DNA of 64,000 nt. Source: Litoribrevibacter albus (lineage in GTDB: Bacteria > Pseudomonadota > Gammaproteobacteria > Pseudomonadales > Litoribrevibacteraceae). Under the pieces are notes generated by a model, which made no database searches, was not told where the DNA came from, and saw nothing but the letters and a program-made list of their open reading frames with translations. Where the stretch lies: the NCBI RefSeq assembly GCF_030159995.1, contig NZ_BSNM01000015.1, positions 1 through 64,000 on the forward strand, in the 5' to 3' direction. Made by a program: the position numbers and the translations under genes. How positions within the stretch are numbered: the stretch's first letter is position 1; each line of letters starts with the position of its first letter. Of the stretch, positions 45,567 to 56,724 are shown piece after piece.

Positions 45567-46484
45567 ATGACGGATCAATCAACTCACGAAGTTGGTCATA
45601 AAAGTACTTTACCTGTAGGTAAAATATTGGCATCCGCGAGAACCGAACAGGGCATGACTACGGATATGGTGGCTGCTCGTTTATGTTTAACTGAAAATTA
45701 CATTAAGGCTTTGGAAGCTGGTAATTTTGAAGTGTTGCCTGGTGACACGTTTATCCGTGGCTATTTGAGAAATTATGCCGATATTGTTGGTTTGAATGGC
45801 GAAGAGTTGGTGCGCCTTTATATTGACCAGCAAGATATTGCTAGACAGCACGCGGAAGCTCAAAACTCGGAAAAAAATACTTCTCACGGAAATAGTAAAC
45901 TTGTTTTGATTGCTATTGTGATTATCGCGTTGGTAGCAGTAGTAGTTGTGAGTCTCGAAGATGGCGAAGAACCTGCTCCTCAAGTACCTTCTTCGATTGA
46001 AAGTAGCGATGAAGCGTTATCTGAATCAGGTGTTGAATCTACTGCTACCGCAGATGAGATAGTTGCCGAAGAATCAAGCGCGACTGAGCAGGATCTTGAA
46101 GTGAACGAAGCGGTCGAGGAAACATCTCAAGAAATAGAAGCCATTGAGTCTGTTAATGATGAACCTGCGACTGAGACGGAAGTAAGCGTGAGTGCAGCAG
46201 ACGATGAAGTGTCTGTTGAAAGTGAATCCCTACCTGCGTTAGCTACTGAAGCCTTGTCTTTTACTTTTAATGGTGACTGTTGGTATCAGGTTGTTGATGC
46301 AACCGGTGCAAAGCTTGCAGAGCGCTCAAAATCTGCGGGAGAGACCTCTGTGGTTGAGGGTGTTCCTCCATTCACGGTTACCTTGGGTGATACCACGGTG
46401 GTTGATGTGATGTATGAAGGTGAGAAGGTTGATTTAACCGCTTACTACGCAAGAAAGTCTGCCCGTTTTCAGGTGGGTGAGTAA
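45567..46484 (+). CDS. rodZ: cytoskeleton protein RodZ
   Basis: A 305-residue bitopic protein that anchors MreB and keeps rod shape. A cytoplasmic helix-turn-helix domain (about 18-95, SARTEQGMTTDMVAARLCLTE) binds MreB. One transmembrane helix follows (about 111-129, LVLIAIVIIALVAVVVV), then a long acidic Glu/Ser linker. The periplasmic DUF4115 domain contains FNGDCWYQVVDATG. It is co-directional with pilW and ispG. Confidence 0.94.
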   Translation: MTDQSTHEVGHKSTLPVGKILASARTEQGMTTDMVAARLCLTENYIKALEAGNFEVLPGDTFIRGYLRNYADIVGLNGEELVRLYIDQQDIARQHAEAQNSEKNTSHGNSKLVLIAIVIIALVAVVVVSLEDGEEPAPQVPSSIESSDEALSESGVESTATADEIVAEESSATEQDLEVNEAVEETSQEIEAIESVNDEPATETEVSVSAADDEVSVESESLPALATEALSFTFNGDCWYQVVDATGAKLAERSKSAGETSVVEGVPPFTVTLGDTTVVDVMYEGEKVDLTAYYARKSARFQVGE

Positions 46485-46530
46485 CTTACCGATTTACGAA
46501 TAGAAATTTGAAATACAAAGTTGTTGAAGA

Positions 46531-47649
46531 ATGAATAAAAGCCCTGAATCTCCAATTAAACGTCGTAAATCCCGTCAGGTGATGGTGGGGAACGTGCCGG
46601 TGGGTGGTGATGCGCCGATCGCAGTTCAAAGCATGACTAATACAGAGACCACCGATGTTGCGGCAACTGTGGCTCAGATTCGATCATTGGAAGACGCTGG
46701 AGCAGACATTGTCCGAGTTTCTGTGCCAAGCATGGAAGCGGCAGATGCCTTTGCTGAAATTCGACGCCAAGTGAATGTCCCTTTGGTCTCTGACATTCAC
46801 TTTGATTACAAAATTGCACTTCGTGTGATGGAGTTGGGGGTTGATTGTTTACGTATCAATCCGGGGAATATTGGTCGTGCCGACCGTGTTCGCCAAGTGG
46901 TGGATTGCGCCAAGGATAAAAATATCCCAATTCGTATTGGGGTGAATGCAGGTTCTCTGGAAAAAGATCTTCAGCAGAAGTACGGTGAACCAACCGCTGA
47001 TGCGTTGGTAGAGTCAGCATTCCGCCATATTGATATTCTGGATAAACTGGATTTCCAGAATTACAAAGTGAGCCTTAAAGCATCCGAAGTCTTCATGACC
47101 GTCGATGCTTATCGAAAAATTGCTGGGCAGATTGAACAGCCGTTGCATTTGGGGATCACAGAAGCAGGTGGCTTCCGTAACGGAACGGTTAAATCAGCCG
47201 TAGGTTTGGGTATCTTGCTGATGGATGGTATAGGCGATACCATTCGCGTTTCTTTGGCATCTGACCCTGTTAATGAAATTAAAGTGGGTTACGACATTCT
47301 TAAATCGTTGAAATTAAGAACGCGTGGCATCAACTTCATTGCATGTCCTAGCTGCTCTCGTCAGACCTATGATGTTATTAATACCATGAATGAGCTGGAA
47401 ACACGCTTGGAAGATATCGTTGTTCCTATGGATGTGGCTGTTATTGGTTGTATCGTAAACGGGCCGGGTGAAGCAAAAGAAGCGGATGTGGGGCTGACCG
47501 GTGGTGCAACTGCTAACCGTGTTTATATCGATGGCAAACCGCACGAACGCTTGCAAAACGAGACTCTGGTTGATGACTTAGAGCGTATGATCAGAGAAAA
47601 AGCGGCATCAAAACAGAAAGAATTAGAAGATGTGATCGCGAAAGTTTGA
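46531..47649 (+). CDS. ispG: 4-hydroxy-3-methylbut-2-enyl diphosphate synthase
   Basis: A 372-residue [4Fe-4S] enzyme of the non-mevalonate isoprenoid pathway, which makes HMBPP from MEcPP. The N-terminal barrel begins with [20 protein letters not shown] and AVQSMTNT. The cluster cysteines lie in ACPSCSR and GCIVNGPGE. Activity needs Fe-S clusters, supplied by the nearby suf operon. Its position between rodZ and hisS is conserved. Confidence 0.97.
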   Translation: MNKSPESPIKRRKSRQVMVGNVPVGGDAPIAVQSMTNTETTDVAATVAQIRSLEDAGADIVRVSVPSMEAADAFAEIRRQVNVPLVSDIHFDYKIALRVMELGVDCLRINPGNIGRADRVRQVVDCAKDKNIPIRIGVNAGSLEKDLQQKYGEPTADALVESAFRHIDILDKLDFQNYKVSLKASEVFMTVDAYRKIAGQIEQPLHLGITEAGGFRNGTVKSAVGLGILLMDGIGDTIRVSLASDPVNEIKVGYDILKSLKLRTRGINFIACPSCSRQTYDVINTMNELETRLEDIVVPMDVAVIGCIVNGPGEAKEADVGLTGGATANRVYIDGKPHERLQNETLVDDLERMIREKAASKQKELEDVIAKV

Positions 47650-47741
47650 TTCGCTGGTCCATCTATTTAGTTATTTGTATTAAATTTTGAAGGTAATGTC
47701 TGGCAAGGTGATTGACACCTTTTCAGTTGAGAGAGGTTCCT

Positions 47742-49013
47742 TTGGCACGTATTAAAGCCATTCGCGGAATGAATGACATTCTGCCAGATCAGACCCCAGT
47801 GTGGATGTATCTAGAAGACACCATTAAGTCTGTTTTAAATGCATACGGTTATCAGCAAATTCGTATGCCAATTGTTGAGCAAACGGATTTATTTAAACGC
47901 TCTATCGGTGAAGTTACTGACATTGTCGAAAAGGAAATGTATACCTTTGACGACCGAAATGGAGAGAGCTTGACTTTGCGTCCTGAAGGCACTGCGTGTT
48001 GTGTGCGTGCCGCTGAAGAGCATGGTTTACTTTACAATCAAACTCAGCGTTTGTGGTATACCGGTCCGATGTTTCGTTATGAGAAACCTCAAAAAGGCCG
48101 TTATCGTCAGTTTCATCAAGTAGGTGTAGAAACCTTTGGCATGAATGGCCCGGACATTGATGCTGAAGTTATTCTGTTGAGTGCCCGTCTATGGAAAGAA
48201 CTGGGTATTCTAGATGAGCTGGAACTTCAAATTAATACCTTAGCGTCGAATGAAGCGCGAGCTGAATACAAAACAGCTTTGGTGGCTTATCTGAAAAATC
48301 ATTTCGATAAGTTGGATGCTGACAGTCAACGTCGTCTAGAAACGAATCCGTTGCGTGTGCTTGATAGTAAATCTCCTGAGACTCAGGAAGTACTTAAAGG
48401 TGCGCCGAGTTTGATGGATCATATTGATGAAGAGTCTAAGCTGCACTTTGAAGAATTGCTTGCTCGTTTGGATAAAGCTGGCATTCAGTATGTTCTGAAT
48501 CCAACGCTTGTTCGTGGCTTGGACTATTACTGCAAAACTGTTTTTGAGTGGGTAACTACCTCGTTAGGTGCTCAAGGTACTGTGTGTGCTGGCGGTCGTT
48601 ATGATGGCTTAGTTGAACAGTTAGGTGGACGTGCGACGCCGGCTGTTGGTTTTGCTATGGGTGTTGAACGTTTGGTTTTGTTGCTTGAAACCTTAAACGT
48701 GATTCCGGCTTCAGTAACTGAAACCTTGGATGTCTACATCACAAGTATGGGTGAAGATGCATCAATGGTAGCTATGACCCTTGCTGAACAGCTTCGTAAC
48801 GAAGAGAAGAGCTTACGCGTTCAGTTGCATTGCGGTGGTGGAAGTTTCAAGAGTCAAATGAAGAAAGCAGGTAACAGTGGCGCTAAATTTGCGATTATCC
48901 TGGGCGATCAGGAAGTAGAACAGCAAGTAGCTGCGGTTAAAAATCTGCAGGAAGGAGAACAATCAAATGTTGCCTTCAATGAACTGGCTCAGTTTTTAAA
49001 AGATAATCTATAA
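47742..49013 (+). CDS. hisS: histidyl-tRNA synthetase
   Basis: A 423-residue class II synthetase. [16 protein letters not shown] is the usual N-terminus. Motif 2 ([17 protein letters not shown]), the histidine-specific [15 protein letters not shown] and [13 protein letters not shown], and motif 3 ([11 protein letters not shown]) are present. The start is TTG at 47742, supported by GAGAGG 5 bp upstream and by homology. Another in-frame codon at 47712 lacks such support. A stem-loop begins within the stop codon. Confidence 0.96.
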   Translation: MARIKAIRGMNDILPDQTPVWMYLEDTIKSVLNAYGYQQIRMPIVEQTDLFKRSIGEVTDIVEKEMYTFDDRNGESLTLRPEGTACCVRAAEEHGLLYNQTQRLWYTGPMFRYEKPQKGRYRQFHQVGVETFGMNGPDIDAEVILLSARLWKELGILDELELQINTLASNEARAEYKTALVAYLKNHFDKLDADSQRRLETNPLRVLDSKSPETQEVLKGAPSLMDHIDEESKLHFEELLARLDKAGIQYVLNPTLVRGLDYYCKTVFEWVTTSLGAQGTVCAGGRYDGLVEQLGGRATPAVGFAMGVERLVLLLETLNVIPASVTETLDVYITSMGEDASMVAMTLAEQLRNEEKSLRVQLHCGGGSFKSQMKKAGNSGAKFAIILGDQEVEQQVAAVKNLQEGEQSNVAFNELAQFLKDNL

Positions 49014-49030
49014 GCACGGCTGACGTGCTT
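49012..49030 (+). terminator. stem-loop at the hisS stop
   Basis: AAGCACG (49012-49018) and CGTGCTT (49024-49030) pair perfectly. The stem overlaps the hisS stop codon. There is no T-run, so read-through to yfgM is likely. Confidence 0.5.
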
Positions 49031-49097
49031 ATTGGTAAACAGACAATAAGAAAAGACACTCTCTGAGAGAGACTTAAGGAATCTAGGAGAAAATTAA

Positions 49098-49772
49098 GTG
49101 GATTACGATCAGTTCGAACATGATACCGAAGAGAAGATCAAACGTTGGTGGGATGAAAACGGTAAGAGCTTGATTGGTGCAGTTGTTGTCGGTGTGGCGG
49201 CTGTGTTTGGTTGGGATCAATTCCAAAAGAACAGCCAGGCGGAGGCCGAAGCGGTTTCTGCTCAGTTCCAAACGCTTTTGGAAGAGCAGCTTTCATTACC
49301 TGATAACGCCTCTGAAGATGAACGTGGCAAGGTATTTGAATTGGCGACAAAGTTGCGTGAAGAAAATACGGGCTCTGCATATTCGGTGTATTCCGACCTA
49401 ATCATGGCTAAGCTTGCGGTAGAGACCAAAGACTTTGCGCTTGCAGAATCGCACTTAAAAGCAGCTCATGCGACTGCTCCAACGGTAGAGCTAAAAGCTT
49501 TGGCTAACTTACGTCTGGCTCAGGTTTTATATGCTCAAGAGAAAGACGACGAAGCATTGGCTTTGTTGCCTGAGTCAATGGAAGGCGCCTTTGCAGCACG
49601 CTCTCTTGAATTACGTGCTGACATCCTTTTGGCGAAAGGGCAGCGTGAAGATGCTCGTAATGCGTATGATAAAGCGATTGCTCAAGCCGGTATGACGGGC
49701 ATGCCAGTTGATCTTTTGGAATTAAAGCGCAATGACCTTAATGAAGTGATTCCAGCTGAGACGGTTAATTAA
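49098..49772 (+). CDS. yfgM: YfgM-family SecYEG-associated TPR protein
   Basis: A 224-residue inner-membrane protein with a short cytoplasmic N-terminus (DYDQFEHDTEEKIKRWWDENGK), one membrane helix (about 24-42) and periplasmic TPR-like helices. In E. coli YfgM links the Sec translocon to periplasmic chaperones. The start is GTG at 49098, with AGGAG upstream. Its stop overlaps the bamB ATG (TAATG), so the two are coupled. Confidence 0.93.
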   Translation: MDYDQFEHDTEEKIKRWWDENGKSLIGAVVVGVAAVFGWDQFQKNSQAEAEAVSAQFQTLLEEQLSLPDNASEDERGKVFELATKLREENTGSAYSVYSDLIMAKLAVETKDFALAESHLKAAHATAPTVELKALANLRLAQVLYAQEKDDEALALLPESMEGAFAARSLELRADILLAKGQREDARNAYDKAIAQAGMTGMPVDLLELKRNDLNEVIPAETVN

Positions 49773-50935
49773 TGAAGCTAGTATTTAAGCGTGTTGCTGT
49801 ACTTGCTCTAATTACGTTAGGTCTTTCCGGTTGTAGCTCTAATGATGAAAATGAAGCTACGCAACCTGCTGAACTTGTGGATTTTGCGCCTGTTGTAAGT
49901 GCAGATGAAGTTTGGACTCGATGGGCCGGTGATGGTGCAGGTACTGATTCCTGGTTAAGGTTAAAGCCGGGAATAGATGGGGATTCCATTTTTGTCTGTG
50001 ATGCTGACGGTGATTGCTATGCTTATGACCGCCACACAGGTGACAGCCTTTGGAGTGTCGATCTGGATGTGCCTGTTTCTGGTGGAGTTGGTGCCGGTGC
50101 AGGCTATCTGGCGGTTGGTACGTTAGACGGATTATTGATTGTCTTAAATAGCCAGGACGGGTCTGAAGTATTCAGAACACAATTGACCAGCGAAGTGCTG
50201 TCCAGCCCTGCTATTGAAGGTAATTTGTTGGTGGTACAGGCACAGAATGGCCACGTCTTTGGTTTTGATCTAACGACTAAAGAAATGAAATGGCAATACG
50301 ATGCGTCTTTACCTCTGCTAAGCCTGAGAGGCACTGCTGACCCTGTTATTTCTGATTCCGTGACTTATGCGGCGTTTGCCAATGGTAAAGTGGTGGCGTT
50401 GGATAATGAAACAGGCGCCAGTCGTTGGGAGAGACGAGTCTCTGTCCCGAGTGGAAAGTCAGATCTTGAAAAGTTGTCGGATATCGATGGAACGCCAATC
50501 GTTAAGCAGGACACCATGTATGCGGTTGGCTTTAATGGCTTTATTCGCGCGATTGATCTCTATTCCGGGCGAGTTCGTTGGCAGAAAGAATTTTCATCCT
50601 GGGTTGGGCCAGCCTTTGGTTTTGGTCAAGTTTATCTGGCCTTAGATGATGGTCAGTTGGTTGCTTTGGATGATAGATCCAGTTCTGTAAATTGGAAACT
50701 GGAAGACCTTAAAAATCGTCGTCTTACACGTCCTGTCACGCTAGGTAATTACCTGGTGGTGGGGGATTTTGAAGGCTACTTGCACTTTATTTCACAACTA
50801 TCAGGGACGTTCGCCGAGCGAATCAGAATTGATAGAGATGGGTTGTTATCTCCTCCAGTCGTGGTTGGCGATACTCTTTATATCTACTCCAGTGACGGAA
50901 CGCTGGCTGCTGTACAAATTCGGAACGAATCCTGA
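49772..50935 (+). CDS. bamB: outer-membrane protein assembly lipoprotein BamB
   Basis: A 387-residue lipoprotein of the BAM complex. The leader ends in the lipobox LGLSGC. An eight-bladed propeller of PQQ-like repeats follows, for example YAYDRHTGDSLWSVDL, VALDNETGASRWERRV and RAIDLYSGRVRWQKEF. It assists insertion of beta-barrel proteins into the outer membrane. It is coupled to yfgM and followed by der 12 bp later. Confidence 0.96.
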   Translation: MKLVFKRVAVLALITLGLSGCSSNDENEATQPAELVDFAPVVSADEVWTRWAGDGAGTDSWLRLKPGIDGDSIFVCDADGDCYAYDRHTGDSLWSVDLDVPVSGGVGAGAGYLAVGTLDGLLIVLNSQDGSEVFRTQLTSEVLSSPAIEGNLLVVQAQNGHVFGFDLTTKEMKWQYDASLPLLSLRGTADPVISDSVTYAAFANGKVVALDNETGASRWERRVSVPSGKSDLEKLSDIDGTPIVKQDTMYAVGFNGFIRAIDLYSGRVRWQKEFSSWVGPAFGFGQVYLALDDGQLVALDDRSSSVNWKLEDLKNRRLTRPVTLGNYLVVGDFEGYLHFISQLSGTFAERIRIDRDGLLSPPVVVGDTLYIYSSDGTLAAVQIRNES

Positions 50936-50947
50936 TCGGAGAAGATA

Positions 50948-52399
50948 ATGGATCCAGTGATTGCCCTTGTTGGGCGTCCAAATGTGGGTAAATCTACCCT
51001 GTTTAATCGATTGACCAAATCTCGTGATGCTTTGGTTGCTGACTTTGCGGGTTTAACTCGTGATCGTAAATACGGTCAGGGCAGACTTGGTGATCGCCGC
51101 TATATGGTGATTGATACCGGCGGTATTGCTGGTGACGAAGAGGGCATCGATCAGGAAATGGCCAAGCAATCGCTGCTTGCGATTGAAGAGGCAGATATTG
51201 TTCTGTTTCTTGTAGATGGAAAAGCCGGTTTGACGGTGGGCGATGAGGAGATGGTTAAATATCTTCGAAGCTCTGACAAGCAGGCGTGGCTTGTGGTCAA
51301 TAAAACCGATGGTATCGATCCTGAAACGGCAATGGCTGATTTCTATGGGTTGGGACTGACGGCTGAACCTTTTCCAATTGCAGCCTCTCAGAATCGGGGT
51401 ATTAAATCCTTAATGGATGAAGTATTCGATTACTGGGATAGCTATTGCAGAGGGCTGGTTGCTAAAGGTGAACTAGAAAGCTATGAGCCTGGCGTTAGTG
51501 TTAAGCCGGATTCTCGCGGTATCAAAATTGGTGTAGTAGGGCGCCCGAATGTGGGTAAATCCACTTTGGTAAACCGCTTGCTGGGTGAAGAGCGTGTCGT
51601 TGTATACGATATGCCAGGAACTACCCGGGACTCTGTGTATATTCCTTACGAGCGATACGGTAAAGAATATACCTTGATTGATACGGCGGGTGTCAGACGT
51701 AGAAAGAACGTTAAAGAGACCGTTGAGAAATTCTCGATTATTAAAACCATGCAGGCCATTGAAGATGCCAATGTAGTGGTTTTGGTGATCGATGCCCAGG
51801 AAGGTCTGGTAGAACAAGATCTTCATTTGTTGGGCTATGTGCTTGAAGCAGGTCGGGCATTCACTATTGCGATCAATAAGTGGGATGGTTTGAGTGAAGA
51901 CAAGAAAGCACACATTAAGAAAGAAATTGAGCGTCGATTAGTATTTACTAACTACGCTGATATTCACTTTATCTCAGCGTTGCATGGTAGCAACGTCGGT
52001 AACTTATACGGCTCGATTGAGATCGCGTATGAAGCAGCAATGGGCAAGTGGACGACCAACTATTTGACCCAGATTTTGGAAGATGCTGTGAAGGTACATA
52101 CACCGCCTGTGGTTCGTGGTCATAGAATCAAGTTGAGATACGCCCACCAAGGGGGATCGAATCCTCCTCGAATCGTAATTCATGGGAATCAGACAACGGC
52201 GTTACCAAATTCTTATCAGCGTTATCTGGAAAATACCTTTAGACGTGTATTGAATATTGTCGGTACTCCGATGGCCTTTGAATTTAGAACGGGCGATAAC
52301 CCGTTTGCAAATAAAAGGGACACGCGTACGCCGAACCAGAAGCGTAAAGATCCGAATAGGGTGAAGCCGGTCAAGAAAAAATCAGTTAAAAGGAAGTAA
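50948..52399 (+). CDS. der: ribosome biogenesis GTPase Der (EngA)
   Basis: A 483-residue GTPase with two tandem G domains, each with the P-loop GRPNVGKST (near residues 8 and 198) and switch motifs DTGGIAGDE and DTAGVRRR. The KH-like C-terminal domain is followed by a basic tail ([19 protein letters not shown]). It acts in assembly of the large ribosomal subunit. It is the last gene of the conserved run from ndk. Confidence 0.97.
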   Translation: MDPVIALVGRPNVGKSTLFNRLTKSRDALVADFAGLTRDRKYGQGRLGDRRYMVIDTGGIAGDEEGIDQEMAKQSLLAIEEADIVLFLVDGKAGLTVGDEEMVKYLRSSDKQAWLVVNKTDGIDPETAMADFYGLGLTAEPFPIAASQNRGIKSLMDEVFDYWDSYCRGLVAKGELESYEPGVSVKPDSRGIKIGVVGRPNVGKSTLVNRLLGEERVVVYDMPGTTRDSVYIPYERYGKEYTLIDTAGVRRRKNVKETVEKFSIIKTMQAIEDANVVVLVIDAQEGLVEQDLHLLGYVLEAGRAFTIAINKWDGLSEDKKAHIKKEIERRLVFTNYADIHFISALHGSNVGNLYGSIEIAYEAAMGKWTTNYLTQILEDAVKVHTPPVVRGHRIKLRYAHQGGSNPPRIVIHGNQTTALPNSYQRYLENTFRRVLNIVGTPMAFEFRTGDNPFANKRDTRTPNQKRKDPNRVKPVKKKSVKRK

Positions 52400-52549
52400 A
52401 CTGGCGCTTATTCACAAGGCCAGTTGCATGTAATCAAAATATGATGTGCGACTGGTTAGACAAAAGTATCCGCACACTACTATAACTTACAATGGATACT
52501 TATATTTGCACTGCCGGGGACAGCCTAGAGATATTTAGTGGGGTATGAA

Positions 52550-53575
52550 ATGCAGCCTACCGTGTCCACGCAGGCGCTTGCACCTGTATTTATTCGTTTG
52601 GCACGTCAATACGATATCCCTATGGAAGAAATCTTCCGTGGGGCAGGATTGGATCCATATAAAGTTGCTCAACCAGATAGCTACATTACACAAGACGATG
52701 TTATAGCGCTATTTGGTAGTATGCATCGCCTATCAGGAGACCCAGTATTTGGTCTTCATGTGGGTGAGCACTTGAGCTATGAAGAGCTCGATATTGTTGG
52801 TTCATTAATCGCGACCAGTCAGACTGGCCGAGATGCGATCGCTCGATTCAACGAGTACAAAAATCTTTGGCTTCCATTTATCGATATCACTATCGTTGAG
52901 GAAGCTCAGGACGTTGCTCGTATTCTGTTTGAAACTGATGAAATTGACACTCGTCGCCATGTTTATTTTGCGGAAGGTATGTTCGCAGGGGTTCTGACAT
53001 TGGCAGAGTGGTTGATGGGACGACCATTAACTGTGATTGAAGTCCGTTTCCGTCATGCTCAGCCTGAGTATGTTGAAGAATACGCTCGTGTCTTTGATGC
53101 TCCTATTTTATTCAACCAAGAACGTGATGAAATTATTGTTGAAAGTGATTTGCTGGATGTACCTCTAGCGGGACATTTTCCTGTATTCCACGACAACTTG
53201 ATTGAAATGGCGAACTCTAAACTTCGCCAGATGCCACATCATAATGTGTTGGTGAACAAGGTTGAGAAGTTTTTGGACGATAACTTGGGGAATGCACCTG
53301 CCAGTATGGAAGATGCGGCCAGCAAGTTTAATATGAGTTCCAGAACATTACAGCGAAAGCTGAAGAAGCAGGATACCTCGTTCGCTGTTCTTCGTGACAA
53401 GGTGCGTCAGCGAAAGGCCATTCGTTACATTCAGGAAGGTGATCTCGAAATGGATCAAATTGCTGATAAGCTTGGTTTTGCTGAAACCTCCAGCTTTTAC
53501 CATGCGTTTAAACGTTGGTTGGGCTGCTCTCCTGGTGAGTACCGCAAGTCGATTCATCCTAACGCGGTTTCCTGA
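52550..53575 (+). CDS. AraC-family transcriptional regulator
   Basis: About 341 residues. The N-terminal arabinose-binding-like domain (about 5-190) is of the OruR/ArgR type. The C-terminal DNA-binding domain holds MEDAASKFNMSSRTLQRKL and MDQIADKLGFAETSSFYHAF, ending RWLGCSPGEYRK. The ATG at 52550 has GTGGGG 7 bp upstream; GTG at 52538 is an alternative start. It is a paralogue in design of the regulator at 19270. Neighbours are housekeeping genes, so its target is unclear. It is convergent with xseA. Confidence 0.9.
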   Translation: MQPTVSTQALAPVFIRLARQYDIPMEEIFRGAGLDPYKVAQPDSYITQDDVIALFGSMHRLSGDPVFGLHVGEHLSYEELDIVGSLIATSQTGRDAIARFNEYKNLWLPFIDITIVEEAQDVARILFETDEIDTRRHVYFAEGMFAGVLTLAEWLMGRPLTVIEVRFRHAQPEYVEEYARVFDAPILFNQERDEIIVESDLLDVPLAGHFPVFHDNLIEMANSKLRQMPHHNVLVNKVEKFLDDNLGNAPASMEDAASKFNMSSRTLQRKLKKQDTSFAVLRDKVRQRKAIRYIQEGDLEMDQIADKLGFAETSSFYHAFKRWLGCSPGEYRKSIHPNAVS

Positions 53576-53610
53576 TTTTATTCGTCCTAAAGTAGCTAAT
53601 GTTTTACTTT

Positions 53611-53632
53611 CCCCAAGCGTTTCTCTTGGGGG
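53611..53632. terminator. stem-loop between AraC gene and xseA
   Basis: CCCCAAG (53611-53617) and CTTGGGG (53625-53631) pair perfectly. It lies between convergent genes. T-tracts are weak on both sides. Confidence 0.55.
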
Positions 53633-54955
53633 TTAATCAACGTTAGTTACTTTGGCGTCGAAGCTTCCTTTTCTTAACTGAATCTTTACGGTTTCTCCTG
53701 TCGATACCTGGGTGCTGTCCTGTATCACCTGTCCATCATGGCTGGCGATGGCATAGCCTCGTTCCAAGGTATTCAGCGGACTGACCAGTTGCAGGGATTT
53801 AATCAGTGACTGAAATGTATTTCGCTTGTTGGACAGTTGCTGAGCAATTGCTCGTTGTAATCGAAGATCCAGAGAGGCCAATGACTGTTTGTGATTATTC
53901 AGTTGCTGTTGGGGGTGGTGTCTGAGGACGCGACTTTCTAACAACCTTGTTTCATGTTGTAGTATGTGAATTCGCTGTTTGATCGCTTGCTTAAGGCGCA
54001 ACGTCAATTCATCCAGCTTCTGAGAATCCTTTTCCAGTTTTTGTTTCGGGCTTTGAAGTTTGCTTCTGTGAATTGCCAAGGCATGATGCATAACCTTGAG
54101 TTTTTGGCGAATGGCAAACTCGAGACGTTTTTGCTGATTGGCAAAACGGACCTTCCATTCATGTTGATCCGGGGTTGCAATTTCAGCTGCTGCAGAAGGC
54201 GTCGCTGCCCGAACATCGGCCACAAAATCGGCGATAGTGAAATCAATTTCATGCCCTACCGCTGAAATAATGGGAATAGGGCAGTGGAATATCATTCGCG
54301 CCAGTTGTTCATCATTAAAACACCATAAGTCTTCGATAGGACCGCCGCCACGACCAATGATCAATACATCGCACTTATTTTGGGATATGGCAGATTGCAG
54401 TGCAGACATGATGTACAGTGGTGCATCAGTTCCCTGTACTTGGGTTGGATAGATGGTAATGTTGGCCAGTGGGAAGCGTCTTTGAGTGACATGTAGAATG
54501 TCCTGAATCGCAGCTCCCGTAGGCGATGTAATAATACCTATCTCTGTAGCGAACTTGGGAATGGCTTTTTTGTACTCAGCGGAAAATAGCCCTTCCTGCT
54601 CCAGTTTATGTTTCAGTCGTTCATAGGCGGCCAACAGTGCTCCGGCACCATCGTGTTCCATGCTGTTTGCAACCAACTGAAAATCACCGCGAGCCTCATA
54701 GAGGGTCACCCTGGCTTTGATCTTAACCTTGTCACCATTTTTAGGGGGACGAATGACCGCTCGGTTTTGACCCCGGAACATGGCACATTTAACCTGAGCT
54801 TTGTCGTCTTTCAGTGTGAAATACCAATGACCTGAGGCAGCGGCCACAAAACCCGAAATTTCTCCGGTGACTTCAACCGATAAAAAGTGGGTTTCCAGAA
54901 GATCTTTGGTGTGTTTATTGAGTTCTGAAACTGAAAGAGGACGATTAAACAGCAT
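53633..54955 (-). CDS. xseA: exodeoxyribonuclease VII large subunit
   Basis: A 440-residue nuclease subunit that degrades single-stranded DNA from either end, with XseB. An N-terminal OB-fold (about 1-100, VTGEISGFVAAASGHWYFTLKD) precedes the catalytic region with GIITSPTGAAIQDIL, DVLIIGRGGGPIEDLWCFND and VGHEIDFTIADFVADVRAATPSAAAE. Long coiled coils and a short C-terminal domain end it. xseB is not in the window. It is divergent from guaB, as in Pseudomonas. Confidence 0.96.
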   Translation of the reverse strand: MLFNRPLSVSELNKHTKDLLETHFLSVEVTGEISGFVAAASGHWYFTLKDDKAQVKCAMFRGQNRAVIRPPKNGDKVKIKARVTLYEARGDFQLVANSMEHDGAGALLAAYERLKHKLEQEGLFSAEYKKAIPKFATEIGIITSPTGAAIQDILHVTQRRFPLANITIYPTQVQGTDAPLYIMSALQSAISQNKCDVLIIGRGGGPIEDLWCFNDEQLARMIFHCPIPIISAVGHEIDFTIADFVADVRAATPSAAAEIATPDQHEWKVRFANQQKRLEFAIRQKLKVMHHALAIHRSKLQSPKQKLEKDSQKLDELTLRLKQAIKQRIHILQHETRLLESRVLRHHPQQQLNNHKQSLASLDLRLQRAIAQQLSNKRNTFQSLIKSLQLVSPLNTLERGYAIASHDGQVIQDSTQVSTGETVKIQLRKGSFDAKVTNVD

Positions 54956-55047
54956 GAAGAATGGCTGATCTCAGTGGCTAAAATGAAGGATTAGAAAATA
55001 TTATCAGTTTTATCTTCGAATTTGGATATGATTCTTTAAGCAATTTG

Positions 55048-55076
55048 TTTACCAGACCGAATTACGAGGATATAAT
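55048..55076 (+). promoter_or_regulatory. guaB promoter candidate
   Basis: TTTACC (55048-55053), 17 bp, then a perfect TATAAT (55071-55076), followed by ATGCGCGC as a GC-rich discriminator. It lies about 35 bp before the guaB start. Confidence 0.55.
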
Positions 55077-55111
55077 ATGCGCGCATAATTCATTAGCTTC
55101 AGGAATAAATT

Positions 55112-56584
55112 ATGCTGCGTATCGCTCAAGATGCCTTGACCTTTGATGACGTTCTTCTCGTCCCACGTTATTCCGAAATACTTCCTAAAGATGTAAGCCT
55201 AAAAACGCGTATTACACGCGGAATTGAGCTGAATCTTCCACTTGTATCCGCTGCAATGGATACGGTAACCGAATCTCGTCTAGCTATTGCTATGGCTCAA
55301 GAGGGTGGTTTAGGGATTATTCACAAAAACCTTACCATTGAACAGCAAGCGGCAGAAGTTCGTGCTGTTAAGAAGTTCGAAAGTGGTATCGTAAAAGATC
55401 CTATTACTGTTTCAAGCAATACCACTATTCGTGAGTTGATTGAAATTACTCGTCGTAACAACATTTCTGGTGTTCCTGTTGTTGATGGCGATGAGCTTGT
55501 TGGTATCGTTACCAGCCGTGATGTGCGTTTTGAATTGAATCTGGATGCGACAGTCGATTCAGTAATGACGCCAAAAGATAAACTGATTACTGTTAAAGAA
55601 GGCACCAGTGCCGGACGTGTTCGTGAGCAGTTGCACATCAACCGCATTGAGAAAGTGCTGGTTGTGAATGATGCAGGTAAGCTAGTTGGTTTGATGACGG
55701 TTAAAGATATCGCCAAGTCAAATGCCTTCCCTAATGCATGTAAAGATGATCAAGGTCGTCTTCGTGTTGGTGCTGCGGTAGGAACTGGTCCTGAAACACC
55801 TGATCGTGTTGCAGCTTTGGTTGAAGCTGGTGTAGACGTTATCGTTGTGGATACGGCACACGGACACTCAAAAGGTGTAATTGATCGCGTAGCCTGGGTG
55901 AAACAAAACTTCCCGGAAGTACAGGTTATTGGTGGCAACATCGCAACTGGTGAAGCGGCGAAAGCATTGGCTGACGCAGGTGCTGACGGTGTGAAAGTGG
56001 GTATTGGCCCTGGTTCTATTTGTACTACACGTATTGTTGCGGGTGTTGGTGTGCCTCAAATCTCTGCGATTGCGAATGTAGCGGCAGCTTTGGAAGGTAC
56101 CGGTGTACCGTTGATTGCTGATGGTGGTGTTCGTTTCTCAGGTGACTTGGCTAAGGCGATTGTTGCTGGTGCAAGCGTGGTTATGGCCGGTAGTTTGTTG
56201 GCTGGTACTGATGAAGCACCAGGTGAAGTTGAACTTTACCAAGGCCGTGCTTACAAGTCTTACCGTGGCATGGGTTCACTGGGCGCTATGGGTCAAAGCC
56301 AGGGCTCAAGTGATCGTTATTTCCAGGACGCTAAAGAAGGCGTAGAAAAATTGGTTCCGGAAGGTATTGAAGGGCGTATCGCGTGTAAAGGTCCTTTAGC
56401 AAATACAGTTCATCAGTTGATGGGCGGTTTGCGTTCTTCTATGGGCTACACTGGATGTCAAACCATTGATGCAATGCGTAAAGAGCCTGAGTTTGTTCGC
56501 ATTACCAACGCTGGTATGAACGAATCTCATGTTCATGACGTTCATATTACTAAGGAAGCACCGAACTACCGTGTGGGTGGCTAG
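55112..56584 (+). CDS. guaB: IMP dehydrogenase
   Basis: A 490-residue enzyme that oxidises IMP to XMP with NAD, the committed step to GMP. The barrel begins [18 protein letters not shown]. Two CBS domains (about 95-200) are inserted. The catalytic cysteine is in GPGSICTTR, the flap region in [13 protein letters not shown], and the Arg-Tyr flap near GIEGRI. It is followed by guaA after a perfect stem-loop, as in other gammaproteobacteria. Confidence 0.98.
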   Translation: MLRIAQDALTFDDVLLVPRYSEILPKDVSLKTRITRGIELNLPLVSAAMDTVTESRLAIAMAQEGGLGIIHKNLTIEQQAAEVRAVKKFESGIVKDPITVSSNTTIRELIEITRRNNISGVPVVDGDELVGIVTSRDVRFELNLDATVDSVMTPKDKLITVKEGTSAGRVREQLHINRIEKVLVVNDAGKLVGLMTVKDIAKSNAFPNACKDDQGRLRVGAAVGTGPETPDRVAALVEAGVDVIVVDTAHGHSKGVIDRVAWVKQNFPEVQVIGGNIATGEAAKALADAGADGVKVGIGPGSICTTRIVAGVGVPQISAIANVAAALEGTGVPLIADGGVRFSGDLAKAIVAGASVVMAGSLLAGTDEAPGEVELYQGRAYKSYRGMGSLGAMGQSQGSSDRYFQDAKEGVEKLVPEGIEGRIACKGPLANTVHQLMGGLRSSMGYTGCQTIDAMRKEPEFVRITNAGMNESHVHDVHITKEAPNYRVGG

Positions 56585-56605
56585 GTTCTGAACTTATCGA
56601 TACGG

Positions 56606-56629
56606 ATAATGGGGCATCAGCCCCATTAT
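56606..56629 (+). terminator. stem-loop between guaB and guaA
   Basis: ATAATGGGGC and GCCCCATTAT pair perfectly across ATCA. The following TTAATT is a poor T-tract, so this may attenuate rather than end transcription. Confidence 0.55.
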
Positions 56630-56724
56630 TTAATTGGGTGTCACTAACGTTTTAATCGTTTGTTTTGCGTGAAAGTGTTCGCCCAGATTAGGTTTCTTCT
56701 CTTATTTTTAAGGAAATAATTTCC

